Of a DNA stretch of 64,000 bases, positions 54,238 to 64,000 are shown piece after piece. Each line of letters opens with the position of its first letter. Within the stretch, counting starts at the first letter, position 1. The stretch is from Hygrophila difformis (lineage: Eukaryota; Streptophyta; Magnoliopsida; Lamiales; Acanthaceae), in contig JAOANR010000010.1 of assembly GCA_030278955.1 (NCBI GenBank), forward strand, positions 14,367,086 to 14,431,085. Reading direction: 5' to 3'. The notes under the pieces were generated by a model. The model made no database searches and was not told the origin of the DNA. It saw only the letters and a program-made list of their open reading frames with translations. Made by a program: the position numbers and the translations under genes.

Positions 54238-54507
54238 CTTCCTCCGTTTTTTGTATTTGCCACGAATTCATTTTTCACGCAGTTCAAAGCATATTTTAAA
54301 TAATTAATAAGTTAAATTCAATGTAAGTAAAAATTCTAAAAGTATAATGTTTAGAAACTACATGACGAGACGAATCTAATAAGATCTCACGTAGCTATAT
54401 TTTAATTTGTATAACTATGATAAACTTTAAGTCAACGCATGTGTGTGAATAGTGGCCAGCAAAGTAGCCAATGTAGCTAATTTTTAAAAAAAAAAACGGA
54501 AGAGAAG
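54238..54507. mobile_element. Stowaway-like MITE
   Basis: Starts CTTCCTCCGTTTTTTG after TA (54236-54237) and ends ACGGAAGAGAAG before TA (54508-54509). Its right edge was duplicated when the neighbouring SINE inserted. Confidence 0.72.
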
Positions 54508-54515
54508 TATCTATT

Positions 54516-54682
54516 TTTTTTTGGAGGAGCCATTGAAGGCCTGTAAAGGGGTGGTGGGAGCCCATGCCACACAATTACAAAGGGGAATAAAAGGGAGGGA
54601 TAGGGGGCCGGGGGGAATCGAACCTCCAACCTTCCGTTGGAAGTCAATGGACTTAACCACTTGGGCTAAGTCCTCATCCCAA
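54516..54682 (-). mobile_element. tRNA-derived SINE, minus strand, well preserved
   Basis: Perfect 15-bp repeats AGAGAAGTATCTATT flank it (54501-54515 and 54683-54697). The minus strand shows TAGCCCAAGTGGTTAAGTCC (A box) and GGTTCGATTCC (B box), then the shared body and a poly-A end. It is the best copy of this SINE family in the window. Confidence 0.9.
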
Positions 54683-54734
54683 AGAGAAGTATCTATTGAA
54701 AGTAATCAAATTGATATTTAATTTATATATATAA

Positions 54735-55200
54735 TTGTTAACACATAAAATATGTGTTAATAAGCCAAAAATACATTATAAATATAAGACCCAATTTCTG
54801 GTTTAATTCGGGAAGAATAGTCATGTCCGAGCAAATAACCTCGAGCTACTTCATCCCGTGGAAGCGACCAATACCGAATAAAGGTGCACAACCCAAAGAT
54901 TAGCTTCACGAGGCCCGAGCAATATTTGTCCGAATTAAGCCATATGAGGAAGACTTTTCCAAGCAAAATCAAGACAGTATGATTCTAAGCAAGGAAGCGT
55001 TCGTACCCTCGTTAAGGGCTGATCCGTGCCAGGAAAGAAAGATGGAGACCCGCGCCCGAACAAGACTCAGTTCATCCCCAAAAGGTGTCTCTTCTTGAGA
55101 AGACATCAACAATTGTATAAATAGACATTTCCTAAGCAGAAAAAGGACCAACACTCAAAATCTACATTCCTTGATTAATTTTCTTTAGTGCTTTCCGCAC
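54735..55200 (+). repeat. LTR-like fragment with promoter signal
   Basis: Moderately GC-rich sequence within AT-rich DNA, with TATAAATA at about 55116-55123 and a T-rich downstream stretch as in LTR R/U5 regions. No partner copy lies in the window, so identity is uncertain. Confidence 0.3.
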
Positions 55201-55377
55201 ATTACTTTCCTTTAATTGCAATAATCTAGATCATAGCACGACTGATTGCACGCATTGGGATAGGTCAGCATCCCGCTTTCCGTCCTGAATATATTTTTGT
55301 AGATGATTAAGCGATATATTTTTGTGGAAACAATAATATATTGCCCCAATAATAGTGTTATTGATGTTATGTGATTT

Positions 55378-55896
55378 GCTCTGATACTACTGTTGTGAAT
55401 TTGCACACTCATACCACTGTTAGGTATTCACCGTTATGCAAATCTGCATAAACCACAACACAAAGAAAACAGGAGCATAGAACAAAAAATACATGCGGAT
55501 AACAAAACACAAAGTATAACAATAAAAGGAGAAAACAAGAAACAAAACAGAGATACTGAATCTCAGATGATGTCGATCAATCTTTCGGGCTCAGGACCAA
55601 TCCCCAATTAATTGCACCAAGCAACACGCATCGATCACCAAGATCCTCCAACACATAGAAAGAGCCAACGGTCTCAAACGCGTGACAAAGGTAAGCTCAC
55701 TCAGATTCCTCACTGGCTCACTGGAGGTCTTCCTAACACACTCAGATAACTCACACACTCATGTGTAGTTTTCTCACCGACTCGGATAACTCACACACTC
55801 ACTCACTGAGAGGCTATTGTGGTGGTTTTGCTACATTGGTGGGTTTTGGCCACATTGGTGGGATTGCCGGGTTCCACACTGGTTACTCTAACGGGG
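55378..55896 (-). mobile_element. Fragment of a minus-strand LTR retrotransposon (primer site plus LTR)
   Basis: On the minus strand GTAGTATCAGAGC (complement of 55378-55390), a one-base variant of the initiator-Met primer site, follows an LTR end TTCACAACA (55391 side). The LTR would extend to about 55896, where the next LTR begins. It includes repeated AACTCACACACTCA blocks (55747-55806). The coding region to the left is lost. Confidence 0.55.
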
Positions 55897-57768
55897 TGTA
55901 ATAACCGAGAATTTTACAACATAAAATAAATAAATAAATAAATAAATAAACAATAAATATATGCACTAAATAAATAAACATAATGCATGGATAAGGAATC
56001 ATAATGAGAAATTGAATTTAATAGAGAGATGGAATTTAATTTAAGAAGGAATTAAATTTCCAATTCCCGTAAAGCCGAAGATAATTTAATCAAATAACTT
56101 GTACACGGGAACCCGACACTAATGGACTCGAGAATTCGAGGCCAACATTAAATCCAGACCCGAGTAGAGTTAGATAGGGAATTGGAGTCCGAAAAAAACC
56201 CGGAAATCGGAGTCCGAGAACATAGAGGGATAGAAGTCCGAAAGAGAGGAGGAAAGACTCGACGGATCGCACGACCCGACCGGACCGAAGTCCAGGCGGT
56301 GTCCGTGCGGTGGTCGCGCGGGGTTTCTTCAATCGCCGCGCCAACCCCGTGCCGGCGAGCAGTAACGAACAAGGCGAGATTTTCTCGCCCGATTCCGGAT
56401 TTTTCGACTTCGGTTGCTTACCTTTCGGCTCAAGACTCCCTAGGGCAGACCTTGGACGTCCTCTAGGTCCCCTACATCTATAAATAATCGTCTTAATCGA
56501 CCCCGAACACTTTTCAAACCCTACGAAAATCTCTCTACATATCAAACCCTAACCCCGGAGTCGTCGGAGGCACGAATGCGTTCAAAGACTGGGACTTGGA
56601 TGAAATTTGGAAACCCTCATTGTCGCGGTAAGACCTTGTCCATTCTATTTCATTTAAGATTCAAAAACGAATCCTAATTAAACCTCTTTTCTACTCTGAA
56701 CCCCGATCCGGATCAAGAACGAAGATCCCGACGGATCAAGGAGACAAACGGTGAACTGGAAGCCACGCCTTCGAATCGACGAGCCGGAACATCCATAAAC
56801 CTGTAAGTTAACCTTACTATGGTTTTGGGTGAATTAAAATACACCTAACGTAACCATCTAATCAAGAAACTAAAAATCTGTCAAGTATGATAAACCCTAC
56901 GGCGCAACATTTTCGAGTAAACTTTTCGAACCTTTAAAATTGTTCAAACGGAAAAACTTAAAGCACGAAAAACGTTCCTAAGGCACTAAGCTAGGTTGTG
57001 AAAAATTTTCGAAATTTTTCATCAAGTTTTGATATCTGAAATCGTCCTAAACTAATCTGTTCAAATCTTGGATCTTGGCAGAATCTTAGTCCGAACTTGT
57101 ACTCAATTTTGACAATAGATCTAGGCTGATTTAGAACTTTAGTCGAACATGAAACTTGTAGATCTATGTCTTAAGCATCTTCCTGTAAAATTTCATCAAA
57201 CTTGGAGTTCGTTCGCTATGGTAGATTTCGAAATTTAGAAACTGTTGCTGTGAAAATTCGGACAGATTAATACCAAGATGAAAATCCACGTTTTTGACTT
57301 GTTTCCTTAACTCGGATCGAAAAACTTAAAATACAAAACTTGTTCATGTTTGTGTTTTAGAATCACTGATATATTTTCAGAATTTTCTGACTTAAAAAGG
57401 ATTTTTAATTAATTTTGGAGTAAACAACATCTTGTAGAAGTCGAATTTTGAAAATCTTGTTGAAACGATGAATTTGGCTTTTAAGGTTTAAACGTTTGGA
57501 AATTTCCTTTGAAATGAAATACATTAATAAGAATTTTGGAAAAAAAAAAACCCCTTACAACTTGATTAATTAAAATTAGGGGGTGAGTGCTCTGCAAGGT
57601 GCCCCCTTAACTATTCACTTCGTGCCGTTATGGACCATGGTGACCCCGCGCGAAACTTGAGATATATTGCCAAAACGGCATGACATATATGGTCTACACT
57701 CTCGAGAATATCCATATGGGTTTCCCGAGGCTCCGGAGTGTTATTGGGTATGGCGGATAGGGCTGTGG
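55897..57768 (+). repeat. LTR related to the Tekay-like LTRs, truncated by the gap
   Basis: It starts TGTAATAACCGAGAATTTT and follows the 24819-27306 LTR in order: the CGAGAATTCGAG block, the GGATCGCACGACCCG block, TATAAATA at 56479-56486, and GGGGGTGAGTGCTCTGCA near 57578. It is clearly more diverged than the other two are from each other. The last few hundred bases are missing in the N run. Confidence 0.85.
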
Positions 57769-58268
57769 NNNNNNNNNNNNNNNNNNNNNNNNNNNNNNNN
57801 NNNNNNNNNNNNNNNNNNNNNNNNNNNNNNNNNNNNNNNNNNNNNNNNNNNNNNNNNNNNNNNNNNNNNNNNNNNNNNNNNNNNNNNNNNNNNNNNNNNN
57901 NNNNNNNNNNNNNNNNNNNNNNNNNNNNNNNNNNNNNNNNNNNNNNNNNNNNNNNNNNNNNNNNNNNNNNNNNNNNNNNNNNNNNNNNNNNNNNNNNNNN
58001 NNNNNNNNNNNNNNNNNNNNNNNNNNNNNNNNNNNNNNNNNNNNNNNNNNNNNNNNNNNNNNNNNNNNNNNNNNNNNNNNNNNNNNNNNNNNNNNNNNNN
58101 NNNNNNNNNNNNNNNNNNNNNNNNNNNNNNNNNNNNNNNNNNNNNNNNNNNNNNNNNNNNNNNNNNNNNNNNNNNNNNNNNNNNNNNNNNNNNNNNNNNN
58201 NNNNNNNNNNNNNNNNNNNNNNNNNNNNNNNNNNNNNNNNNNNNNNNNNNNNNNNNNNNNNNNNNNNN
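57769..58268. other. Assembly gap (500 N)
   Basis: Exactly 500 undetermined bases, probably a placeholder of arbitrary length. Frames across it are meaningless. Confidence 0.98.
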
Positions 58269-58998
58269 CAATGCAGTATATTGAGGCGATTTAAACCGCA
58301 TCAAGTCCCGTGAAACCACATCGCCTCACCAAACATCAGAAATTTGTGTAAGGCATAGAGGCAGTATCCATCGAGGCGGTATAAACCGCATTGACCCCCT
58401 CTAAACCGCATCGATTTCTCCCAGAAATTTTCACAAGTGTTTGTGGTGCAATCCCATTTCCAGTATTATTTTTCCTTTCATATATTTGAGTGTTTTGAGT
58501 GAATTTACAATAAAGTGAATATCGAACTGGCACAATTTGAAACCTAGCCCGAGAAGCCACTTGAGTACTTGTACAATAAAGTGGATATCATGACTGGAAT
58601 TTTGTGAAACCTAGCCCGAGAAGTCATTTGAGTAAATTGGGTTTGATTTCTCGAGTGTGCATTTTCTTGTGAGCTTTATTTTTCCACTTTTAAATTGGGA
58701 CAAATATCACTTTCTTTGCTTGCAATATCTGTTTAAGACTGTGAACTTGATCAGACTGCAGTACATACATTCATTTCTGTGCGTTCTTTGATTGAGTCAA
58801 ACAGTTCATTTGACCCTTGAGCTATGCGTACAAAATACCTGTGTGTACTTCTCTTGCATCTGATTGAACTATTTGAGCAGGTGACGAACTGAAATGGTGT
58901 TGAGGACCAAGACTGAGTGCAAATTTGAGAGTTCACTCTACATATGCCAGCACTTATTTTCTGACCTACATTATATCTATATTATTTTTCTGAGTGTC
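58269..58998 (+). other. LTR end and/or leader of the downstream Gypsy element
   Basis: Repeats of AAACCGCATC and GAGGCGRT occur at 58282-58415, and a repeated AAAGTGRATATC...GAAACCTAGCCCGAGAAG unit of about 85 bp occurs at 58513-58625. No primer site was identified with confidence. Confidence 0.45.
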
Positions 58999-60547
58999 AT
59001 GGTAGGAAACACAGAGCCAAATTTGACTGATATCATGGAGATGCTCCGAGCAATGAGCGAGAGTACTGTTAAAAGGGCTGACTTCGAAAACCCTTAAACA
59101 AACTCTTGATGCTAATGTTTTCAAATATTACTGCTGTAAATGAGCGCATTGATAATCTGAGCAATGAATTTGCAGGATGCATGAAATTACAAGATGAGGC
59201 TTTGGCACAGCGATTGATGCAACGGTTGAACGATGGCTGGAAGATGCATTCTATCATCCTTCCACCTCCGGACAAAATGGAGAATCTGGAAGCAATAGCC
59301 AAGTCCAAGGAACTGACATGGGCTGATGCAGAGGAAGCCCTAGCTGAAAGAGAAGAAGCAACAGGTCGCGATCGGAACATTTGATCAACGACACAGGCCC
59401 CCCGTGCTCGCAAGGCCCACCTCCGATGGCACCAATTCCCCCTCCTCCAGTCGACGAAGGACTGCGCATCAATGACCCTTTGCCATGCCTCCACCACCTA
59501 TGCCAAACAGACCCGAAATGCACTCTGTAATAAACAGAGATGATCCAGATGACGTGATGACAATCTGCAATGCATTAAGTTCACCATTCCTACTTTCAAA
59601 GGAACCGATGATCCTAATGAATTTCATGATTGGAGGAAATACCATGGAAATGATCTACAACTGCCACAACTACTCTGATTTAAAAAAGATCCAACTGGCA
59701 GTTCAAGAATTCAAAGAATATGCCCAACTCTTGTGGCAAACTTCACAGTTGATCATCACAATGCCGGACAGCCCCAAGTCACCGACTGGGAATATTTTCT
59801 ACAGCTCATGGAGAGAAGATTAGTGCCTCCTAACTACAAACCAGACATGTACATAAAGGTGATCAGTCTGAAGCAGGAATCAAGAACTGTTGAGGAATAC
59901 TACCGCGAAATGGAAATGCTCATGATGCGAGCACAGTTCAATGAAGACCCGTTGATCACTCTGACCAGATTTGCGAAGGGTCTGAGGCCCAAAATCTTCG
60001 AAGAAATGGACATGAGAGGGTATGTGAATATCACTGATCTGGTGAGAAAAGCGGCAAAGTTTGAGGCCCAACTCAAGAGAAGAACCCATAGGACTTCCAC
60101 CGGTTACAACCCAAATAAACCTTGGTTTGATTGGACCACCTGAGCGGACAGAGAGACCCAAAAATCCACAGCCTGCACCGTCGCCGGTTCGTGATGAGGG
60201 AGCTTACAAGCCTAAAAGGTTTGAATTGGGAAAGAACTTCAGGGAGTACAACCGAGAAGATAGAAACAGAAGCTAGGGCCGAGAACAACATCCACCCGCC
60301 AAAGACAAAAGAGAAATACTTGTTGAAGTGTGGCCGAAAAGGCCATTATGCCAATGAATGCAATAATCCAAGACGAGTGGAGATACTCAATACTGGCGAG
60401 GAGGAAAGACCAGTGATCGAGGTTGAACCAGGAGTGTTCAAGGTTGTTGATTCCAGAAGAGAGGTTGACTGTGATGAAGATCTGAGACGATATCAAATTG
60501 ATGAACAGTCAATCCAGAAGTCGATGAGGACAATGAAGAAAACGTAA
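58999..60547 (+). pseudogene. Gypsy gag, frameshifted
   Basis: The ATG at 58999 (MVGNTEPNL) opens a frame that shifts near 59095, 59385, 59580, 59730 and 60130. The capsid part YYREMEMLMMRAQF...RFAKGLRPKIFEEM (59900-60010) is clear. The zinc knuckle near 60320-60362 reads LLKCGRKGHYANEC, so its first Cys is lost. Confidence 0.82.
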
Positions 60548-60573
60548 TCTGCTAGTAGCAATGAGAGCTTTAA

Positions 60574-63500
60574 ATGATGACAAGAGAGCCAGAAATATCG
60601 CCTAACGAACAAAGGGAGAATCTCTTCCATTGTCGTTGCACTATTCAGGGCAATAATGCCACTGTCATTGTTGATAATGGTAGCTGCACTAATATTGTCA
60701 GTTGTATACTGTGCGCAGGTTACAGACTACCAACTGAAGAGCATTCTGAGTCCCTACTTACTGCATTGGATGAACAACAGTGGCAAAACCAATGTCTCCC
60801 AACAGGCATGGGTCCCTATCAGAAGGGGACCTACTCGAAAGGGTATTGTGTGATGTCGTTCCCATGAACGCATGTCACGTGTTGCTTGGAAGACTGTGGC
60901 TTTATGATAAGGATGCCACTTATAGGGGAAAATCCAATGTTTTATATTGTAAACATGGACAAAAGGAATATTTGTTTAAAACCATTAATCTGTCAAAGTT
61001 GTTAGGCTTAGACCAAGAAAAGCTAAAGAACAAATAGCTCAAGCAGAAGCCGACCACAAGGCCAGGAAAGAGGAAAGGCCAAAGTTGGCGAGAGTTCATC
61101 AAACTTGGATCAATGTCTAACTATTGACCAAGACTGCATTTCAGCAAGCATCACGAGAACCTGACTTCTCAGTCACTATTTTCTTGCATTAGTTAAACCT
61201 GATGAATCTCTCAATAGAACTGTTCATATGCACCCTGATTTGCCTTTGGAATTTTCCAGGGATGGCTTGACAGAAACCAAGGATATTTTCCCTGGAAGAA
61301 GTGCCATCTGGCTTACCACCACTCCGAGGCGTGGAACATCGCATTGACTTGTGTGCCCGGGAGCTTCAATCCCCAACAGACCCCGGCGTACCGCATGAAT
61401 CCCGGGAGAGACAAAGGAAATTCAGCGGCAAGTGCAAGCATTGCTCGAAAAGGGTTGGGTTCGAGAAAGTTTATCTCCGTGTGACGTTCCAGTTCTGGCT
61501 CGTTCCAAAGAAAAATGGTGAATGGTGTATGTATGTTGATTGGCCGAGCAGTCATCGCTATTACGGTCAAATATCGTCACCCAATTCCACGACTGGACGA
61601 CATGCTAGATGAAGCTTGGTGGTGCTAGTCTTTTTACCAAGATCGATTTAAAGAGCGGATATCATCAAATCAGAATGCAGCCTAGGGGATGAATAGAAGA
61701 CCGGCCTTCAAGATGAAGTTTGGTCTATATCGAGTAGGCTCGTTATGCCATTCGGCCTTACGAATGCCCCCTCCACATTTATGCGTTTGATGAATGAGAC
61801 TCTTCGAAAGTTCATAGGAAAATTTGTTGTAGTTTTTTTTTTATTACATTCTTATTTATAGCTGTACTCTAATCGACCATATAAATCATGTGCAAAAGGT
61901 ACTGGATCGATTGAGAGAGGTCCGCCTGTACGCCAACTTCGAGAAGTGTAGCTTATGTGTGCCGGAAGTGACGTTTCTTGGATTTGTCGTGGGAAGAGAT
62001 GGACTGAAAGTGGACGAATCAAAGATCAAGGCTATATCTGACTGGAAGCCGCCAACCACTGTGCATAAAGTTCGTAGTTTTCTAGGTTTGAGTGGTTTCT
62101 TTAGAAGATTTGTTCCACAGTTTAGTGTAATTGCGGCCCCAATCATTGAACTACTTAGAAAGGACATTCCGTTCAAGTGGGGGCCAGCACAGCAAAAGGC
62201 ATTCGATGACCTCAAGGATAAGTTCACTCATGCACCTGTCCTAGCATTACCAAATTTCGATCTGCCATTTGAAATTGAAAGTGATGCGTCAGGTACGGGC
62301 ATGGGAGCGGTGTTGCTCCAAGAAGGAAGACCGTTAGCATACTACAGTGAGAAATTCAGTGGAGCACAACTAAATTATTCCACGTACGACAAGGAATTAA
62401 TGCTGTTGTGCAATCTTTGAGGGACATGGCTAACACTATCTAAGAGGAAGAGAATTCTTGATCAACACTGACCATGAGACACTTAAGCACATAAGGGTTC
62501 AGGGACAAGTTGAGCAAAAGACATGCTCGATGGAGCACATTTATAGAGTCCTTCCCTTACGTGATTAAGTATAAGAAAGGAAAAGACAACGAGGTTGCAG
62601 ATGCACTCTCTAGAAGAACAGCATTGGTCACATTTGCAACTATTCATCTATTTGGATTCGAGCACATCAAGAGTCAGTGTGCCACTGACGAAGATTTTAG
62701 GGCTTTACGAGAGAACAAAACAAAATGATTTCAAGGAGTTTTCCCAACTCGACGGGTTCATGTACTTTGGTAACAGATTATGCATCCCAAAGGGATCCGT
62801 CAGAGAGTTGCTAATTCAAGAGGCTCACGGTGGTGGTCTCATGGGACACTTTGGAAAGGATTCAACTCTAGGGATTCTCGTTGAAAAGTTCTACTGGCCG
62901 AAAATGCAAGCCCGGGTTGTTCGCTTCATTGTTAGGTGCTTGGTCTGTCTGAAGGCCAAGTCAACGGTTAAACCCCAAGGCTTATATCAAGCATTACCTG
63001 TGCTAGAAGGACCCTGGCTGGACATATCAATGGACTTCGTGCTTGGACTACCACGGACCGCAAGAGGCAAAGATTCAACCTTTGTGCTAGTTGATCGATT
63101 CTCCAAGATGGCACATTTCATACCATGTGCGAAGACCAATGATGCCAGGCATATTTCGAACTTATTCTTCAGAGAAGTGGTACGTCTTCATGGAGTACCA
63201 AAGTCAATTGTGTCAGACCGTGATGCCAAGTTTGTAAGCTATTTCTGGAAGGGTTTTTGGTGTGAGATGGGCACACAACTTTTGTTCTCAACGTCTTACC
63301 ATCCTCAGATGGACGGACAGACAGAAGCGGTAAATTGCGTGTTGGGTAACCTTCTACGCATAATTACTTCTTCAAGCTCTAAAAGTTGGGATGAACGTTT
63401 GCCTTACATTGAATTTGCTTATAATCGTCACATTCATCGTGCCAACACATGTCACCCTTTGAGGTCGTTTAGGGATTTAACCCGATGACCCCTCTCAATT

Positions 63501-63987
63501 TCCTGCCACTACCTAGTAGTGAGCGTCTTAACTTTAATGGCAGGGACAGGGCTAAGGCAATCAAGGATCTGCACGAGAATGTTCGGAACAGCTTGCTGAA
63601 GGGCATCAGAGACATATGCCAAATTTTCCAACAAGGGCAGAAAAAGGTTGTTGCTGAAACCAGGAGACTGGGTCTGGGTGCACATGCGAAAAAAACATTT
63701 TCCTGCACAGACACATGGCAAACTCGCATCTCGCGGAACCGGACCTTACAAAGTCCTAGAGAAAATCAACGGACAATGCCTATCGGATTGAGCTTCCTAA
63801 CGATTTTAATATTATTATGACTTTCAATATTGCTGATTTTATCTCTTTTCAAAAGAGATGATGAGTTGGATTCTGATCGGTTGATGTCTCGACCTTCCCA
63901 AGGGGGTGGGGATGGCGTAATCGCCAGAACCAATGGATTAACTATTCCAATAATCCCCGAAGGGCCAGTTTCCAAACAAAAGGCCAA
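60574..63987 (+). pseudogene. Gypsy pol: protease, RT, RNase H, integrase, frameshifted
   Basis: The protease site is near 60667 (VDNGSCTN). RT begins at about 61310 with several shifts. At 61838-61860 the catalytic YxDD box is replaced by a T run and FYYILIYS, so both catalytic Asp residues are gone. RNase H reads SDASGTGMGAVL (about 62281) and DHETLKHIR (about 62470). The integrase zinc finger (H...H, C-x2-C) is at about 62820-62950. Its core has D in SMDFVLGLP, D in SDRDAKF and E in DGQTEAVN (about 63030-63330). The end of pol is in several frames to 63987. Confidence 0.87.
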
Positions 63988-64000
63988 GAAATTTTCTGAT

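Larger units (their letters stand above)
58269..64000 (+). mobile_element. Ty3/Gypsy retrotransposon, heavily decayed, both ends missing
   Basis: Gag-protease-RT-RNase H-integrase in Gypsy order with many frameshifts. The left end lies in or before the gap, and the right end is beyond the window. The gag core and the final EGPVSKQKAKKFSD stretch resemble plant chromovirus-type elements. Confidence 0.88.

Noticed and set aside
54600..54682. Possible minus-strand tRNA gene
   Set aside because: It is the head of a SINE with perfect 15-bp TSD.
57667..58319. Long open frames of about 190-205 codons on both strands
   Set aside because: They run through the 500-N gap and have no real sequence.
1..64000. 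CRISPR arrays, rRNA genes, bacterial-type operons
   Set aside because: None seen; regular repeats here are LTRs, minisatellites and MITEs of a plant genome.

Overview
The window is nuclear DNA of a flowering plant, most likely a eudicot: it is AT-rich and built almost entirely of plant retrotransposons (LINE, Copia, Sirevirus, Tekay-type and other Gypsy), plant MITEs and tRNA-derived SINEs. No intact host gene was found. The only host-gene sequence I recognise is a broken two-exon piece of transketolase carried by a Helitron.

Layout. 1-4946: a 5'-truncated, decayed LINE (ORF1, endonuclease, reverse transcriptase, RNase H). 5711-36561: one Copia element on the minus strand, bounded by the 5-bp target-site duplication (TSD) ATTAT, into which other elements have jumped. 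Its 3' end holds an 8.8-kb non-coding LARD with 2-kb LTRs and a tRNA-Asp primer site (6227-14987, TSD CATTC). Its pol gene holds an inverted LTR fragment of its own family (17033-17473). Its 5' LTR is split by a 16-kb Helitron (20199-36163). The Helitron carries transketolase exons with their intron, a Stowaway MITE in that intron, and a complete 10.9-kb Tekay-like Gypsy element (24819-35749, TSD ATCCT). 36567-41303: AT-rich DNA with tandem Tourist-like MITEs, SINEs, a LINE RNase H fragment and a non-autonomous hAT element sitting inside a SINE. 41304-51701: a young, nearly intact Sirevirus (Copia, TSD GAGTA) with a gag-pol frame broken by one stop and a long second ORF (772 aa) before the 3' LTR. 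51707-55896: MITEs, SINEs and retroelement scraps. 55897-57768: an LTR related to the Tekay-like one, cut by a 500-base assembly gap (57769-58268). 58269-64000: a heavily frameshifted Ty3/Gypsy element running off the window.

The most notable results are the full resolution of the nested structure at 5706-36566 (every layer has its own TSD or Helitron termini), gene-fragment capture by the Helitron at DNA level (intron retained), and the intact accessory ORF of the Sirevirus. No CRISPR, rRNA or functional tRNA gene was seen. All boundaries were read by eye from direct repeats; family names rest on recognised motifs, not on database searches.
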